Shown: in pieces, positions 18,850 to 34,057 of the stretch
Position numbering within the stretch: position 1 is the stretch's first letter
Layout of the letters: every line of letters begins with the position of its first letter
Source of the DNA: Saccharomonospora cyanea NA-134
Lineage (GTDB): Bacteria > Actinomycetota > Actinomycetes > Mycobacteriales > Pseudonocardiaceae
Length of the DNA stretch: 64,000 nucleotides
Direction of reading: 5' to 3'
Assembly (NCBI RefSeq): GCF_000244975.1
Contig: NZ_CM001440.1
Coordinates: forward strand, 434,001-498,000
Notes under the pieces: model-generated
What the model was told of the DNA's origin: nothing
The model's input: the letters and a program-made list of their open reading frames with translations, nothing else
Database searches by the model: none
Made by a program: the position numbers and the translations under genes

Positions 18850-19956
18850 ATGCCTCCCTCCCGGCGCCGCATCCCAGCTCCACAGCCGCCCGTTCCGGCC
18901 CGCCGCCCCAGGGTGGCGGGACTGCGCAAGCCGTCCCCGACGAAGCGCTCCCCGGAACCCGCCGAGACCACCGAGACCACCGAGACCACCGAGACCAACG
19001 AGCCCACCGGGACCACCGGGACCACCGGGACCAACGGAGCCCCGGGCACTCCTGACACCGGGTCCGGAACCGGTGAGGCGGACGAGACCCGCACCGAACA
19101 CACCCGAGCACCGGAACCGGTCGAGTCCGGCGAACCCGAGCCCGTGACGCCCGTGACGTCCGACGACGAGCTGCCGAAGCAGGAGGCCGGACGTGACAAG
19201 CCGAGCCCACGGCCCAAAACGCGCGACCGGGGCACGGCACGGCCGACCGACGCCGACCAGGTCGACGTCACCGACGAGGACGCCGAGGCAGCCGTCCCGA
19301 GGACGGGCCGGGACTCCGGACGAGAGGACTCGGACAGCGTGGAGGAGACCTCCCGCTCGCGCCGGGCGGGCTACCCCGTGCTGGCTGCCCTGCTCGCGGC
19401 CACGCTCGTGTTGTCGGGCCTCGCCGTGTTCTTCAAGGTGAAGCACGGTGAGGCCACGGAGCTGACCGCCAACACGGCGATGGTCGACGTGGCGTCGACC
19501 GCCGAGGTCAAGCAGGCGATGCAGGACGCCGCGCAGCGCCTGTTCTCGGTCAACTACCAGGACATGGGCGCCACCGACGAGGCCGCCGACCGTTTCCTCG
19601 CGAGCGAGGAGGTCCGGCGCACCTACGACGCCCTCATGGGCGACTACCGGCAGCAGGCCACGGAGCAGAAGATCGTCGTCACCACCACGGCGGTCCGCAG
19701 TGCTGTGGTACTCCTCGATGGCGACCGTGCCAGGGTCATGGTCTACGTTGATCAGATGGCGACCCGGGCGGGCAGCGAGCAGCCGATGGGCGGCCCGGCC
19801 GCCATGTGGTTCGAAGCCGAGCGTCGGGACGGCGCGTGGAAGGTCGCCGACCTGAACGTCTACGGTGCCAGTCAGTCCGATACTCGATCGGGGGCGGCTC
19901 CGGCGGAGGCCGAACCGTCGTCGTCGCAGGCAGGAGATTCGACGGAGGGTAACTGA
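18850..19956 (+). CDS. Mce-associated membrane protein 2
   Basis: A 368-residue protein. It has a basic N-terminus, a long low-complexity linker of TTE/TTG repeats and acidic residues, one membrane helix (about residues 176-195, VLAALLAATLVLSGLAVFF), and a C-terminal Mam-like domain (VNYQDMGATDEAADRFLASEEV). ATG at 18850 is preferred over GTG 18790 because AGGAGA lies 8 bp before it and nothing comparable precedes the GTG. It follows Mam1 and ends the Mce unit. The repeat tract makes the linker length likely to vary between strains. Confidence 0.72.
   Translation: MPPSRRRIPAPQPPVPARRPRVAGLRKPSPTKRSPEPAETTETTETTETNEPTGTTGTTGTNGAPGTPDTGSGTGEADETRTEHTRAPEPVESGEPEPVTPVTSDDELPKQEAGRDKPSPRPKTRDRGTARPTDADQVDVTDEDAEAAVPRTGRDSGREDSDSVEETSRSRRAGYPVLAALLAATLVLSGLAVFFKVKHGEATELTANTAMVDVASTAEVKQAMQDAAQRLFSVNYQDMGATDEAADRFLASEEVRRTYDALMGDYRQQATEQKIVVTTTAVRSAVVLLDGDRARVMVYVDQMATRAGSEQPMGGPAAMWFEAERRDGAWKVADLNVYGASQSDTRSGAAPAEAEPSSSQAGDSTEGN
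18964..19035 (+). repeat. Eight 9-bp tandem repeats in the second Mam gene
   Basis: Nonamers of the form GAGACCACC (x3), GAGACCAAC, GAGCCCACC, GGGACCACC (x2), GGGACCAAC encode ETT/GTT-type tripeptides in the disordered cytoplasmic linker. The in-frame unit can expand or contract without frameshift. Confidence 0.85.
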
Positions 19957-20125
19957 CGCTGCGCCAACCGGTGGTCAACCGTTGAAGGATGCTTGACTCA
20001 GCGTCCTCGGGGGTTCACGCTTACAGGCAACACGGCACGCCTTGCGGGAGGCGGGCCGGGGACACGACAAGGAGAGGCCGAACACGAGGCCGGGCCCTGA
20101 TCGTCAGGCGATCGGGGGACCCCTC

Positions 20126-20154
20126 TCGACAACTCTCCTATGGCGGGCTAGACT
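20126..20154 (+). promoter_or_regulatory. Candidate distal rpoB promoter
   Basis: TCGACA, 17-bp spacer, TAGACT: a good match to the actinobacterial housekeeping consensus. It lies 137 bp upstream of the rpoB start, in the 334-bp gap after the Mce unit. Confidence 0.5.
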
Positions 20155-20223
20155 GCTTCTTTGCGCTGCCCACTTTCAGGCTGCCCGTGTGCGGTAGCTA
20201 GGATGGTCGGCAACACCGCACCC

Positions 20224-20253
20224 TTGACAGTCCGCGTTACGAGTTGCTAGCGC
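20224..20253 (+). promoter_or_regulatory. Candidate proximal rpoB promoter
   Basis: A perfect -35 TTGACA at 20224-20229 followed after 18 bp by a weak TAGCGC. A further TAGGAT element at 20199-20204 lies upstream. Multiple promoters before rpoB are common in actinobacteria, so both sites are listed. Confidence 0.35.
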
Positions 20254-20290
20254 GGCTGCTCAACCAGCTATGTCCCCGGAAGGACGCATC

Positions 20291-23782
<3,492 letters not shown>

Positions 23783-23902
23783 CCCAGCCGCCCGGTGGGG
23801 TCCGACACCACTGGACCCCACCGGGTAGCCGAACCCCTCTAACCGATGGGGTCGGGAAAGCACCCCGGACCCCCGAGAAGAACCCCAAGGGGATGCAAGA
23901 AC

Positions 23903-27814
<3,912 letters not shown>

Positions 27815-27827
27815 CCGAGCGAAGTAG

Positions 27828-27865
27828 GAAAGCCCCCGATCCACCGTGGTGGGTCGGGGGCTTTC
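27828..27865 (+). terminator. Terminator after rpoC
   Basis: Twelve-base perfect stem GAAAGCCCCCGA / TCGGGGGCTTTC, with an inner TCCACC/GGTGGG pairing, 13 bp after the rpoC stop. It also faces the minus-strand pseudogene ending at 27897, so it may act in both directions. Confidence 0.75.
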
Positions 27866-27896
27866 TCGTCCGTGCCTGTTCTCTCGGGCCGAACGG

Positions 27897-28702
27897 TCAG
27901 TGACGCACGTTGTCGACCGGTGCGGCGCCGGGGGTCCGTTCGAGCAGGCCGAGGACGGCTTCGAGCATCTTGGGCAGGGCCTCGGCACTGATGCGGTAGG
28001 GCATCGTGGTGTAGAACAGCCCTTCTTCGGAGGTCAACACGAACGGCAGAGCGCCCGCGTTCTCGACCAGGTACTCGAGGACCTCCCGGTTGAGCATGCG
28101 GTTCGCGGTGGCCAGGTCGTTCGCGAACACGGCGTACTGGCTGTTGCTGGGTTTCCGGGAGCCAGAGCCGCTGCCATTCACCCTGGCGCTGGGCCACGGT
28201 CACCGGTGGCTCCCTGCTCACCGCGATGCCCTCGGTGAGCACGTCGCCTGGCTTGAGCGGTCATCCGAGGAAGTCGGTGTACGGGCGGCGAGCGAGTTTG
28301 ACGGGTGCCAGCCGGTGCGGTGGTCACTTCGATGCGGCACACGTGGTGTGTCACGCCTCCGTTGGAGCCACGTCTTTCCATCGATGCTTCGGTCATCCGG
28401 AGCCGCTATGGTCCGCGTTCGAAATCGAGTGCGATCCCGAACCGGGGTCGCCGCACCGTGGCCAGCCAGTTGATGAAGCCTCCGGTGGAATTCCTGAATG
28501 GCCGGAGAAGCTCGGCGGACCACGCCGTCGCGTTCTCCGGTCCGGACACCGTGCCGCCGAGACGGGCGGCGAGCGCGGTGAGCGCTTCGACGTGCTCGCG
28601 CTGCTCCTTGCGGGCACTGAGCCACTGCCACCAGAAGACCAGTCCGGATCCCTACTGCCGGGCATCCCCGCAGCGGAGAGAGAGCCTGAGCCAGATCTCC
28701 AC
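27897..28702 (-). pseudogene. Decayed companion protein of a T7SS-like module
   Basis: Stitching minus-strand frames recovers one protein: VEIWLRLSLRCGDAR, then FWWQWLSARKEQREHVEAL, GTVSGPENATAWSAELLRPF, CRIEVTTAPAGTRQ, LARRPYTDFLG, VLTEGIAVSREPPVTV, GEWQRLWLPE, and an open C-terminal piece (QYAVFANDLATANRMLNREVLEYLV ending NVRH at 27897). It is broken by stops at 28652-28654 (TAG), 28406-28408 (TAG) and 28261-28263 (TGA), and by frameshifts near 28280 and 28148. The C-terminal layout matches the intact genes at 31302-31988 and 32312-32899. Predicted non-functional; only the 94-residue tail frame remains open. Confidence 0.75.
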
Positions 28703-28705
28703 CGC

Positions 28706-29014
28706 TCAGATCTCCAGATCGTTCCTGGTTTCCCGCAGGAACTGATCGGTGCCGGTGTCGTCGTACTCCCGGCCTTCTGGTAGTTGCCGATGTTGCGCAA
28801 CGGCTTGTCGGCACCGGCGTTCGCACCGGTACCGAGCCCGAGCTGGGACACCGTGGTGTCACGCATCGCGGTCTTCAGCGAGCCGCCGAGTCCGGGCTGT
28901 AGGCGGCTGCCGAGCATGCCTTCCTCGATCCACAGCTTGGTCGGAGGCGACTTGCCGCCCTGGCTTGTCCCCGTACCGGCGCAGTTCATCGCTGTCCACG
29001 GTGAACCCGCTCAT
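28706..29014 (-). pseudogene. Fused remnant of an EspC-like protein and a helical WxG protein
   Basis: ATG at 29014 follows GAAGGAGGG and encodes MSGFTVDSDELRRYGDK, matching the starts of the EspC-like genes at 30885 and 34058. After about 17-30 residues the similarity stops. Another frame then reads LGSRLQPGLGGSLKTAM and TTVSQLGLGTGANAGADKPL, and after a frameshift near 28785 EYDDTGTDQFLRETRNDLEI, ending at 28706. That tail resembles the ends of the two large helical proteins nearby. The simplest reading is an internal deletion of about 1.3 kb joining two genes, followed by frameshifts. Confidence 0.65.
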
Positions 29015-29167
29015 GTGCCCTCCTTCGCTGTCGAGAACGCGGGCTCATGACTTCATCACCGCACGGGCCGTCGTAGCGTTGTCGGGAAACCCTGTTCAGC
29101 GGCGCCGAACCCGTCCGCCCAGTGGTCCGTGCTTGTGTGTCGCCGGACGGACGTCGAAGATCGGTAC

Positions 29168-29701
29168 ATGATCACGCCTGACACCAAGGACTGGACGTGG
29201 GTGCTGGAGCGGCCCTGCGCGGAATGCGGTTTCGACTCGGGCGCCCTCGGCTGGGAAGAGGTGCCCGCGCTGGTACGCGCCAACGCGGCATCGTGGTGTG
29301 ACGTGTTGAGCGCCGGTGTGCGGCTGCGGACGCGCCCTCGTCCCGACCGTTGGTCGGTGCTGGAGTACGCCTGCCACGTCCGCGACGCACTGCGGCTGCT
29401 CGACGAGCGACTCGTCCTGACACTCACCGAGGACGAGCCGACCTACGACGACTGGGACCAGGACCGCGCCGCCGTCGACGGCCGCTACAACGACCAGGAC
29501 CCCTCGACCGTCGCGACCGATCTGAGCATCGCCGCCGAGCGCGTCGCGACCCGCCTCGATCAGCTACCGGACGGCGCCGTACACCGCTCCGGCAGGCGCT
29601 CGGACGGCGTTCGGTTCACGGTGGAGACCCTCGTCCGGTACTTCGTGCACGACGTGGTCCACCACCTCCACGACGTCAGCGCACCGGCCGCCGGGAGATG
29701 A
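29168..29701 (+). CDS. DinB/maleylpyruvate-isomerase-like protein
   Basis: A 177-residue protein resembling DinB-fold enzymes related to mycothiol-dependent isomerases. It has an N-terminal PCAECGFDSG motif, RPDRWSVLEYACHVRDALRL with a potential metal-ligand His, and a C-terminal VRYFVHDVVHHLHDV histidine cluster. These positions fit the three-His metal site of the fold. The substrate is unknown; many actinobacteria have several paralogues for thiol transfer or detoxification. ATG at 29168 fits the family N-terminus better than the longer frame at 29129. It is the only plus-strand gene in this accessory block and sits between an intact module and a decayed one. Confidence 0.75.
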   Translation: MITPDTKDWTWVLERPCAECGFDSGALGWEEVPALVRANAASWCDVLSAGVRLRTRPRPDRWSVLEYACHVRDALRLLDERLVLTLTEDEPTYDDWDQDRAAVDGRYNDQDPSTVATDLSIAAERVATRLDQLPDGAVHRSGRRSDGVRFTVETLVRYFVHDVVHHLHDVSAPAAGR

Positions 29702-29722
29702 CGGTCGCTCGCCGGTGGCACC

Positions 29723-30871
29723 TCAGATGTCGAGCAGCTCACGGGTCTCGTCGGCCGTGGCTCCCGATCCGATGTCGCCCTTGTCAGCGGAGTCCTTGAG
29801 CCCCTTGGTGTGGTCGACGAGTTTGCCGGTGTGGTCGACGATGGTCTTACCCGCCTGGAAGCCGTTCGACGGAGCGCCGGTCGGATCGATCCCCATCGTG
29901 GACTGCGCGATCTGCGTGGCGCCCTTCTTGAGCGACTCCGTCACCGCCGTCCTCATCGCGCCCCCACGCCCGACCTCGGCCACCGTGTCGAGCACGTTCG
30001 CGCCGTAGTTCTTGGGCGTGACTCCGAGCTTCTCGCCGAGCGTCACCATCTTGGAGCCGAACTTCCTGAAGAACTCCAGGATCTTCTCCAGCAGCGTGCC
30101 GAGCTTGCCCATCTTGCTGGTGACGCGCGAGAACGTGCTCGCCGCCTTCGCCACCGAAGCCGACATCGCCGCCGCGACCGACGAACCGAGGCTCACCACC
30201 GACGACGCCAGCGCGGGAACCCAGATCCAGATCAGCCACGTGACGAACTCCGTGATGATGGCCTTGATGACCTCCTCGACGATCGTCATGAGCATCGACG
30301 ACGTCTTGAGGATCTCCGCGACGCTACCCGCGCTGGTGGCCACGCCCTCGATGCCCTGTGCGAAGTCCGCGAGCGCCTTGCGGGCCGTGTCATTGGCCTC
30401 GCCCTGCCAGTCGGCCAGCGCCTCGTCGGCCACCCGCACGAACTCGCCCGCGTACTCCACGAGGCCACCTCCGATCGCCGCGAAGTCGTCGGAGGCGGTG
30501 CTCAGCGCCGGGCCGTCGCCGGACACCATGTGCAGCGCGTCCTGCAGCGGTGTCACGAGGTGCAGCACCATGTTGAGTCCGTTGCTCACCAGCCAGCCCA
30601 CGGGGTCGAGCACCGCCATGCCCGCCTCCATCGCGCATTCGGCGGTGAAACTCGCGGTGTCGGTCATGACATCGCCCGCGTGCAACACGATGTCCGCGAC
30701 GTCCGGATCCTCGGGCAGCCCCTGCCAGATGTTGGTGACCGTCTCGTAGCCCTTGACGGCCTGCTTGGCGACGGGCACCTGCTTGGCGAAGTCGAGAGCG
30801 GCGTCGCCGAACGACTTCTCCGCGTCCCCTTTCAGCTCGACGGCGCCCGCGACGTCGGTGACCTCGGTCAT
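29723..30871 (-). CDS. Large helical WxG protein, T7SS substrate-like (copy A)
   Basis: A 382-residue, Ala-rich, mainly helical protein. It is a clear paralogue of the gene at 32909: shared blocks are SGDGPALS, W-x-G at about residue 156 (DWQGEA), FAQGI, SSMLMTIVEEVIKAIITE, and VTWLIWIWVPALA, which could be membrane-active. The C-terminal third differs between copies but ends in a similar hydrophobic/acidic tail (TRELLDI). ATG at 30871 follows GAGGAGGG. It lies 13 bp after an EspC-like gene, the arrangement expected of a secreted pair. It is probably exported by a T7SS such as the locus starting at 60336; inferred. No enzymatic domain recognised. Confidence 0.65.
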   Translation of the reverse strand: MTEVTDVAGAVELKGDAEKSFGDAALDFAKQVPVAKQAVKGYETVTNIWQGLPEDPDVADIVLHAGDVMTDTASFTAECAMEAGMAVLDPVGWLVSNGLNMVLHLVTPLQDALHMVSGDGPALSTASDDFAAIGGGLVEYAGEFVRVADEALADWQGEANDTARKALADFAQGIEGVATSAGSVAEILKTSSMLMTIVEEVIKAIITEFVTWLIWIWVPALASSVVSLGSSVAAAMSASVAKAASTFSRVTSKMGKLGTLLEKILEFFRKFGSKMVTLGEKLGVTPKNYGANVLDTVAEVGRGGAMRTAVTESLKKGATQIAQSTMGIDPTGAPSNGFQAGKTIVDHTGKLVDHTKGLKDSADKGDIGSGATADETRELLDI

Positions 30872-30884
30872 GTGGGTTCCCTCC

Positions 30885-31232
30885 TCAGGCGCCGGCCGGA
30901 CGTGCTTCGTCGACCTTGTCGATCTCGACCTCGTAGTTGCCGAGGCGGATCGCGCCGTGGTCGTCGTTGCTCGCGTACAGATCGGCGGCGGTCTTGAACT
31001 TCTCCCCCAGGGCGGTGAGGCCGTCCTGCATGCGGGAGAGCAGGTCGTTCAACTGCCCGAGCGCCTCGGTGTAGGAGCTTTTCGTCGCCAGACCGACCAG
31101 CCCCCACGACTCGTCACCGACATCCGCGCGCCCGACGAGATCCTTGAAGGTCTCGGCCTGCGAGCCGAAGTCGTCCAACGCGTCGCGGTAGCCGCGCAAC
31201 GCCTCCACCTGCACCCTGAAGCCGTCGGCCAT
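30885..31232 (-). CDS. EspC-like small T7SS-associated protein (copy A)
   Basis: A 115-residue helical protein with the N-terminal pattern GF-x-V-x-x-EAL-x-x-Y and the central DVGDESWGLVG. Both match the EspC/WXG100-like group of small ESX substrates or partners. It is paralogous to the gene at 34058 and to the remnant at 29014. ATG at 31232 follows GAGGAGAA. It precedes the large helical protein by 13 bp and probably pairs with it as a heterodimer. The exact secretion status is unknown. Confidence 0.72.
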   Translation of the reverse strand: MADGFRVQVEALRGYRDALDDFGSQAETFKDLVGRADVGDESWGLVGLATKSSYTEALGQLNDLLSRMQDGLTALGEKFKTAADLYASNDDHGAIRLGNYEVEIDKVDEARPAGA

Positions 31233-31301
31233 GAAACGGTTCTCCTCGAACTGTGCCCGGACATTCGGGCCTTGGACCGAAAACGGCCCCTTGCGGTTCC
31301 C

Positions 31302-31988
31302 TCAGCGCAGGTGCTGTGGCAGTAGTTCGAGGAATTCGATGAGCAGGTCCGCGGTCGGGAGGATGTTGGCCGCGGTCAACCGGTCACCGGGCCGCGCGTT
31401 CGTCCGCAGGGTTCCGTGTTCGAGCACGACCGGGCGGAACCACGCCCCCAGACGGCCGACGAGCCACGCCAGCGTCTCGGGTGTGACGGCGGAACGCGCG
31501 AAGTGCGCGTCGGGCGAGGCGACGACGAGCTTCTCGTGGTGCCGCCCCATGGCGAGCTCCGGCACGATCTGTGAGCGCAGTTCCAGGTTCTGCACCGCGA
31601 GCAGCTCCGGCCCGATCCACAACCGAGGGCAGTGCGCGGCGGGGATCTCGACGAAGGACTCGTGGGCGAGCGCGCTGGTGCTGGTGCCCCCGGGCGAATG
31701 CCTCCTCGTTCGCTTCTCGAAGGCCACAACCGGTGTACCACCGCGCACGAACTCGACGGCGTAGTCGAACGGCTGGGGGAACTCACCGTGGCCCTCGGTG
31801 GGGAAGTAGCCGAACGACGGCCTCGTCCGGCCAGCGTCCAGGTGTTCGGTCCCACCGATGCCACGGGCGAACTCACCCCGCTCCACCAGAAGCTTCGCCG
31901 TCTCCTTCTGCCGCGACCGGGCCGTGGCCACCAGGACCACGACAGCGGCGACCACGAGGAGGGGGATCACGACGTACACGACAGTCAT
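31302..31988 (-). CDS. Membrane-anchored companion protein (copy A)
   Basis: A 228-residue protein I do not recognise. It has one N-terminal membrane helix (residues 3-21, VVYVVIPLLVVAAVVVLVA) and a soluble domain of about 200 residues, which would face the cytoplasm if the short N-terminus is outside. The last 60 residues (LAWLVGRLGAWF, then LLIEFLELLP) share spacing and hydrophobic pattern with the 32312 gene and with the pseudogene at 27897. ATG at 31988 follows GGAAGAG. It lies 69 bp upstream of the EspC-like gene and may be in its operon. A chaperone or immunity role is possible but unproven. Confidence 0.55.
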   Translation of the reverse strand: MTVVYVVIPLLVVAAVVVLVATARSRQKETAKLLVERGEFARGIGGTEHLDAGRTRPSFGYFPTEGHGEFPQPFDYAVEFVRGGTPVVAFEKRTRRHSPGGTSTSALAHESFVEIPAAHCPRLWIGPELLAVQNLELRSQIVPELAMGRHHEKLVVASPDAHFARSAVTPETLAWLVGRLGAWFRPVVLEHGTLRTNARPGDRLTAANILPTADLLIEFLELLPQHLR

Positions 31989-32054
31989 CGATGCGGCTCT
32001 TCCGTCGGTGGCGGGCCCGGCCAGTACATCACGCCGGCCCGGCGCTCAGCCCGA

Positions 32055-32086
32055 TACGTCGTGCAGTGACTACGTCGTGCAGTGAC
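32055..32086. repeat. 16-bp direct tandem repeat
   Basis: Two perfect copies of TACGTCGTGCAGTGAC back to back. They lie in the 323-bp gap between the companion genes at 31302-31988 and 32312-32899, 67 bp upstream of the former. Possibly a regulator site or a recent slippage. Confidence 0.85.
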
Positions 32087-32258
32087 CGATGCTCGGAACG
32101 GTTTGGGCCGCCTCCGACGGCCAGCTAAGGGAGAACGGCGAAGAAGACGAAGACGAGGAGGTAAAGGTTCCGCATATCGCGTTCATCCGTCCTGGAAGTT
32201 CGTATCCTGTTCGGCCGGCCACGAGCCGTCGAACGAAAACAGGAACCTTTCCGACGGT

Positions 32259-32295
32259 GGTGTTCAACCCCGCGAATCGTGCGGGGTTGAACACC
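32259..32295 (-). terminator. Perfect 15-bp hairpin after the copy-B module
   Basis: GGTGTTCAACCCCGC / GCGGGGTTGAACACC with a 7-nt loop, 16 bp past the stop of the minus-strand gene at 32312. It probably ends the copy-B operon. No T tract follows. Confidence 0.65.
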
Positions 32296-32311
32296 TTCGC
32301 GTACCGATCCG

Positions 32312-32899
32312 TCAACCAGTGCCGGTCAGCTCGTCGAGAGCCCGGAACAGGCGGCGTTTGCTGAGGGGGCCTCGCCAGCTGTACGACACCAGGCCCGGAC
32401 CTTCGTCCTTGAGCGGTTCGGCCGAGTTCGGCATCCGGTCCCGGATCCAGTCGACGAAGTCGGGGTAGAACGACTCCGGGTTCCCCGAGATCGGTCTTCC
32501 GCCCGGAACGCCGTGGAAGTCGTCGAACGGCTGTGCCGAGGTGGCCACCGTAACCACCGAGTACCGGTCAATGACCCGGTTAGGCTTCCCCTCACCGATG
32601 TAGCTCTTCGTCGGTATCCCGAACTCGATACCGTGCACCGGGCGGTGCGCGTAGGTACCGAGGACTTCACATTCCGCGTACGGCACCGCGTACGTCCACG
32701 GCACGGAACCACTGCCCGGAAGCTCCCCGCCCTCCCTGGACTGCCACGGCATTCGGCGTTTCATCAGCCAGCCGTTCTCTCGCACGAGAGCGGGGAGTCG
32801 AACGAACCGGAACCAGGCCGAGCGCAGGGTCTCGTGGGAACTGGCGAACAGAATGACCAGCACAAGGAGGGCGAGTAATGGAATGAACTCGAAGATCAT
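32312..32899 (-). CDS. Membrane-anchored companion protein (copy B)
   Basis: A 195-residue unrecognised protein. It has one N-terminal membrane helix (residues 3-19, FEFIPLLALLVLVILFA) and a soluble domain with PYAECEVLGTYAHRPVHGIEFGIP. The C-terminal segment (FVDWIRDRMP, LFRALDEL) resembles the tails of the other companions. It starts 9 bp after the helical-protein stop, without a clear ribosome-binding site, which suggests translational coupling. It is the last gene of a four-gene minus-strand run that begins at 35238. Function unknown; proximity to T7SS substrate-like genes is the only clue. Confidence 0.55.
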   Translation of the reverse strand: MIFEFIPLLALLVLVILFASSHETLRSAWFRFVRLPALVRENGWLMKRRMPWQSREGGELPGSGSVPWTYAVPYAECEVLGTYAHRPVHGIEFGIPTKSYIGEGKPNRVIDRYSVVTVATSAQPFDDFHGVPGGRPISGNPESFYPDFVDWIRDRMPNSAEPLKDEGPGLVSYSWRGPLSKRRLFRALDELTGTG

Positions 32900-32908
32900 G
32901 TCAGTGCT

Positions 32909-34021
32909 CTAGAAATCCAGCTGCCCGGAGGTCTTCTCGGTGGACTGCTCCTCGCCGGTGTCCCCGGCCTCGGAGGCGCTCCTGAAGTCGTTGTAGTAAC
33001 CCGCGAGCGCGGAATTCTTGAAGCTCTCCTTGCGGAAGTCGTTGGCCGCTTCGCCCATCGAACGCACGAATCCGTCGGTGACCCGCTCGCCGACCATCCC
33101 GGTCTCGGCGTGATTCAGGCGATCTTTCAAGCTGGCCTTCGTGCCCTTCGCCCGGGCTTCGGTGACTGCCTCTCTCGCCAGATCCGCACGTATCCGCTTG
33201 TTGTTCATGGCCTGCCGGAACCCGTTGCCCTGCTTCGCGATGAAGTTCCGAAGCTTGCTCAGCAAGTCCTGGATCTTGTCGAGCAATTTACGCAGCCAGT
33301 TGACCTGCTTCGTCGCTCTGGCACCGGTCTGGGCCGCGCGGACACCGGTCGCGGCGCCCGCGGCGGCGGTGGACGCCCCGGCGGTGACCACCGCCGCGGC
33401 CAGTGCAGGAATCCAGATCATGAGCAGCCAGGTGACGAGCTCGGTGAGAAGAGCCTTGATGAACTCCTCGATCACCGTCATGAACATGCTGGAGATCTTC
33501 AACAGCTGGCCGATGTTGCCCGCTTCGCCCGCGACGGCTCTGATGCCCTGGGCGAACTCGCCGAACTTGGCTGCCGCCGCTTCGGCCGCGCCGCCGTCCC
33601 ACTCGGCCAGTGTGGTCCGGCATTCCTCGAAGAACTGGTCGGCGAAGTCGGAGACGCCCTGGGCGATGTTGGCGAAGCTTTCCGAAGCTGCCGACAGTGC
33701 GGGCCCGTCACCACTGACGAAGTGGATGGCGTCCTGGATGGGTTGACAGATGGAGATCAGGAAGCCGAGTCCCTCGCCCACCAGCCAACCGATCGGGTCG
33801 GTGGCGAAGTCCGAGACGACCCCGGAGCACGACGAGATGAAGCTCGCACCGTCCGCGGCGAGCCCACGCAGGTCCGAGGCACTGACGTCGCCGTCTTCCC
33901 TCGCGCTGTTGTACCCGTTCAGAACCTTGATGCCGCCGCCGATCACGGGAATGGCCTCGGCGACTTGCTTTCCGTAGGAATCTTCTTCCTTGAGCTCGAT
34001 GCTGCCCAGTGGGTCACTCAT
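32909..34021 (-). CDS. Large helical WxG protein, T7SS substrate-like (copy B)
   Basis: A 370-residue paralogue of the 29723 gene. It shares DPIGWLVGEGL, SGDGPALSAAS, W-x-G near residue 140 (AEWDGGA), FAQGIRA, SSMFMTVIEEFIKALLTELVTWL, and a hydrophobic PALAAAVV stretch. After about residue 230 a Lys/Arg-rich coiled region replaces the copy-A sequence. The end (TSGQLDF) resembles copy A (TRELLDI). ATG at 34021 follows GGGGGA. It lies 36 bp after its EspC-like partner. Proposed as a secreted helical effector or scaffold; no toxin motif was found. Confidence 0.65.
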   Translation of the reverse strand: MSDPLGSIELKEEDSYGKQVAEAIPVIGGGIKVLNGYNSAREDGDVSASDLRGLAADGASFISSCSGVVSDFATDPIGWLVGEGLGFLISICQPIQDAIHFVSGDGPALSAASESFANIAQGVSDFADQFFEECRTTLAEWDGGAAEAAAAKFGEFAQGIRAVAGEAGNIGQLLKISSMFMTVIEEFIKALLTELVTWLLMIWIPALAAAVVTAGASTAAAGAATGVRAAQTGARATKQVNWLRKLLDKIQDLLSKLRNFIAKQGNGFRQAMNNKRIRADLAREAVTEARAKGTKASLKDRLNHAETGMVGERVTDGFVRSMGEAANDFRKESFKNSALAGYYNDFRSASEAGDTGEEQSTEKTSGQLDF

Positions 34022-34057
34022 GCTCGTCGTCCCCCTTCGAACCTTCGGCCGTCATCG

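Noticed and set aside
18964-19035. Possible CRISPR-like array
   Set aside because: Nine-bp contiguous repeats without spacers, in frame inside a coding sequence.
20270-20290. ATG start for rpoB
   Set aside because: No ribosome-binding site at useful spacing; TTG 20291 has GGAAGGA 6 bp upstream and matches the family start.
28090-28783. Plus-strand ORFs (127-185 codons) across the pseudogene
   Set aside because: Opposite to recoverable protein fragments on the minus strand; no coding signature of their own.
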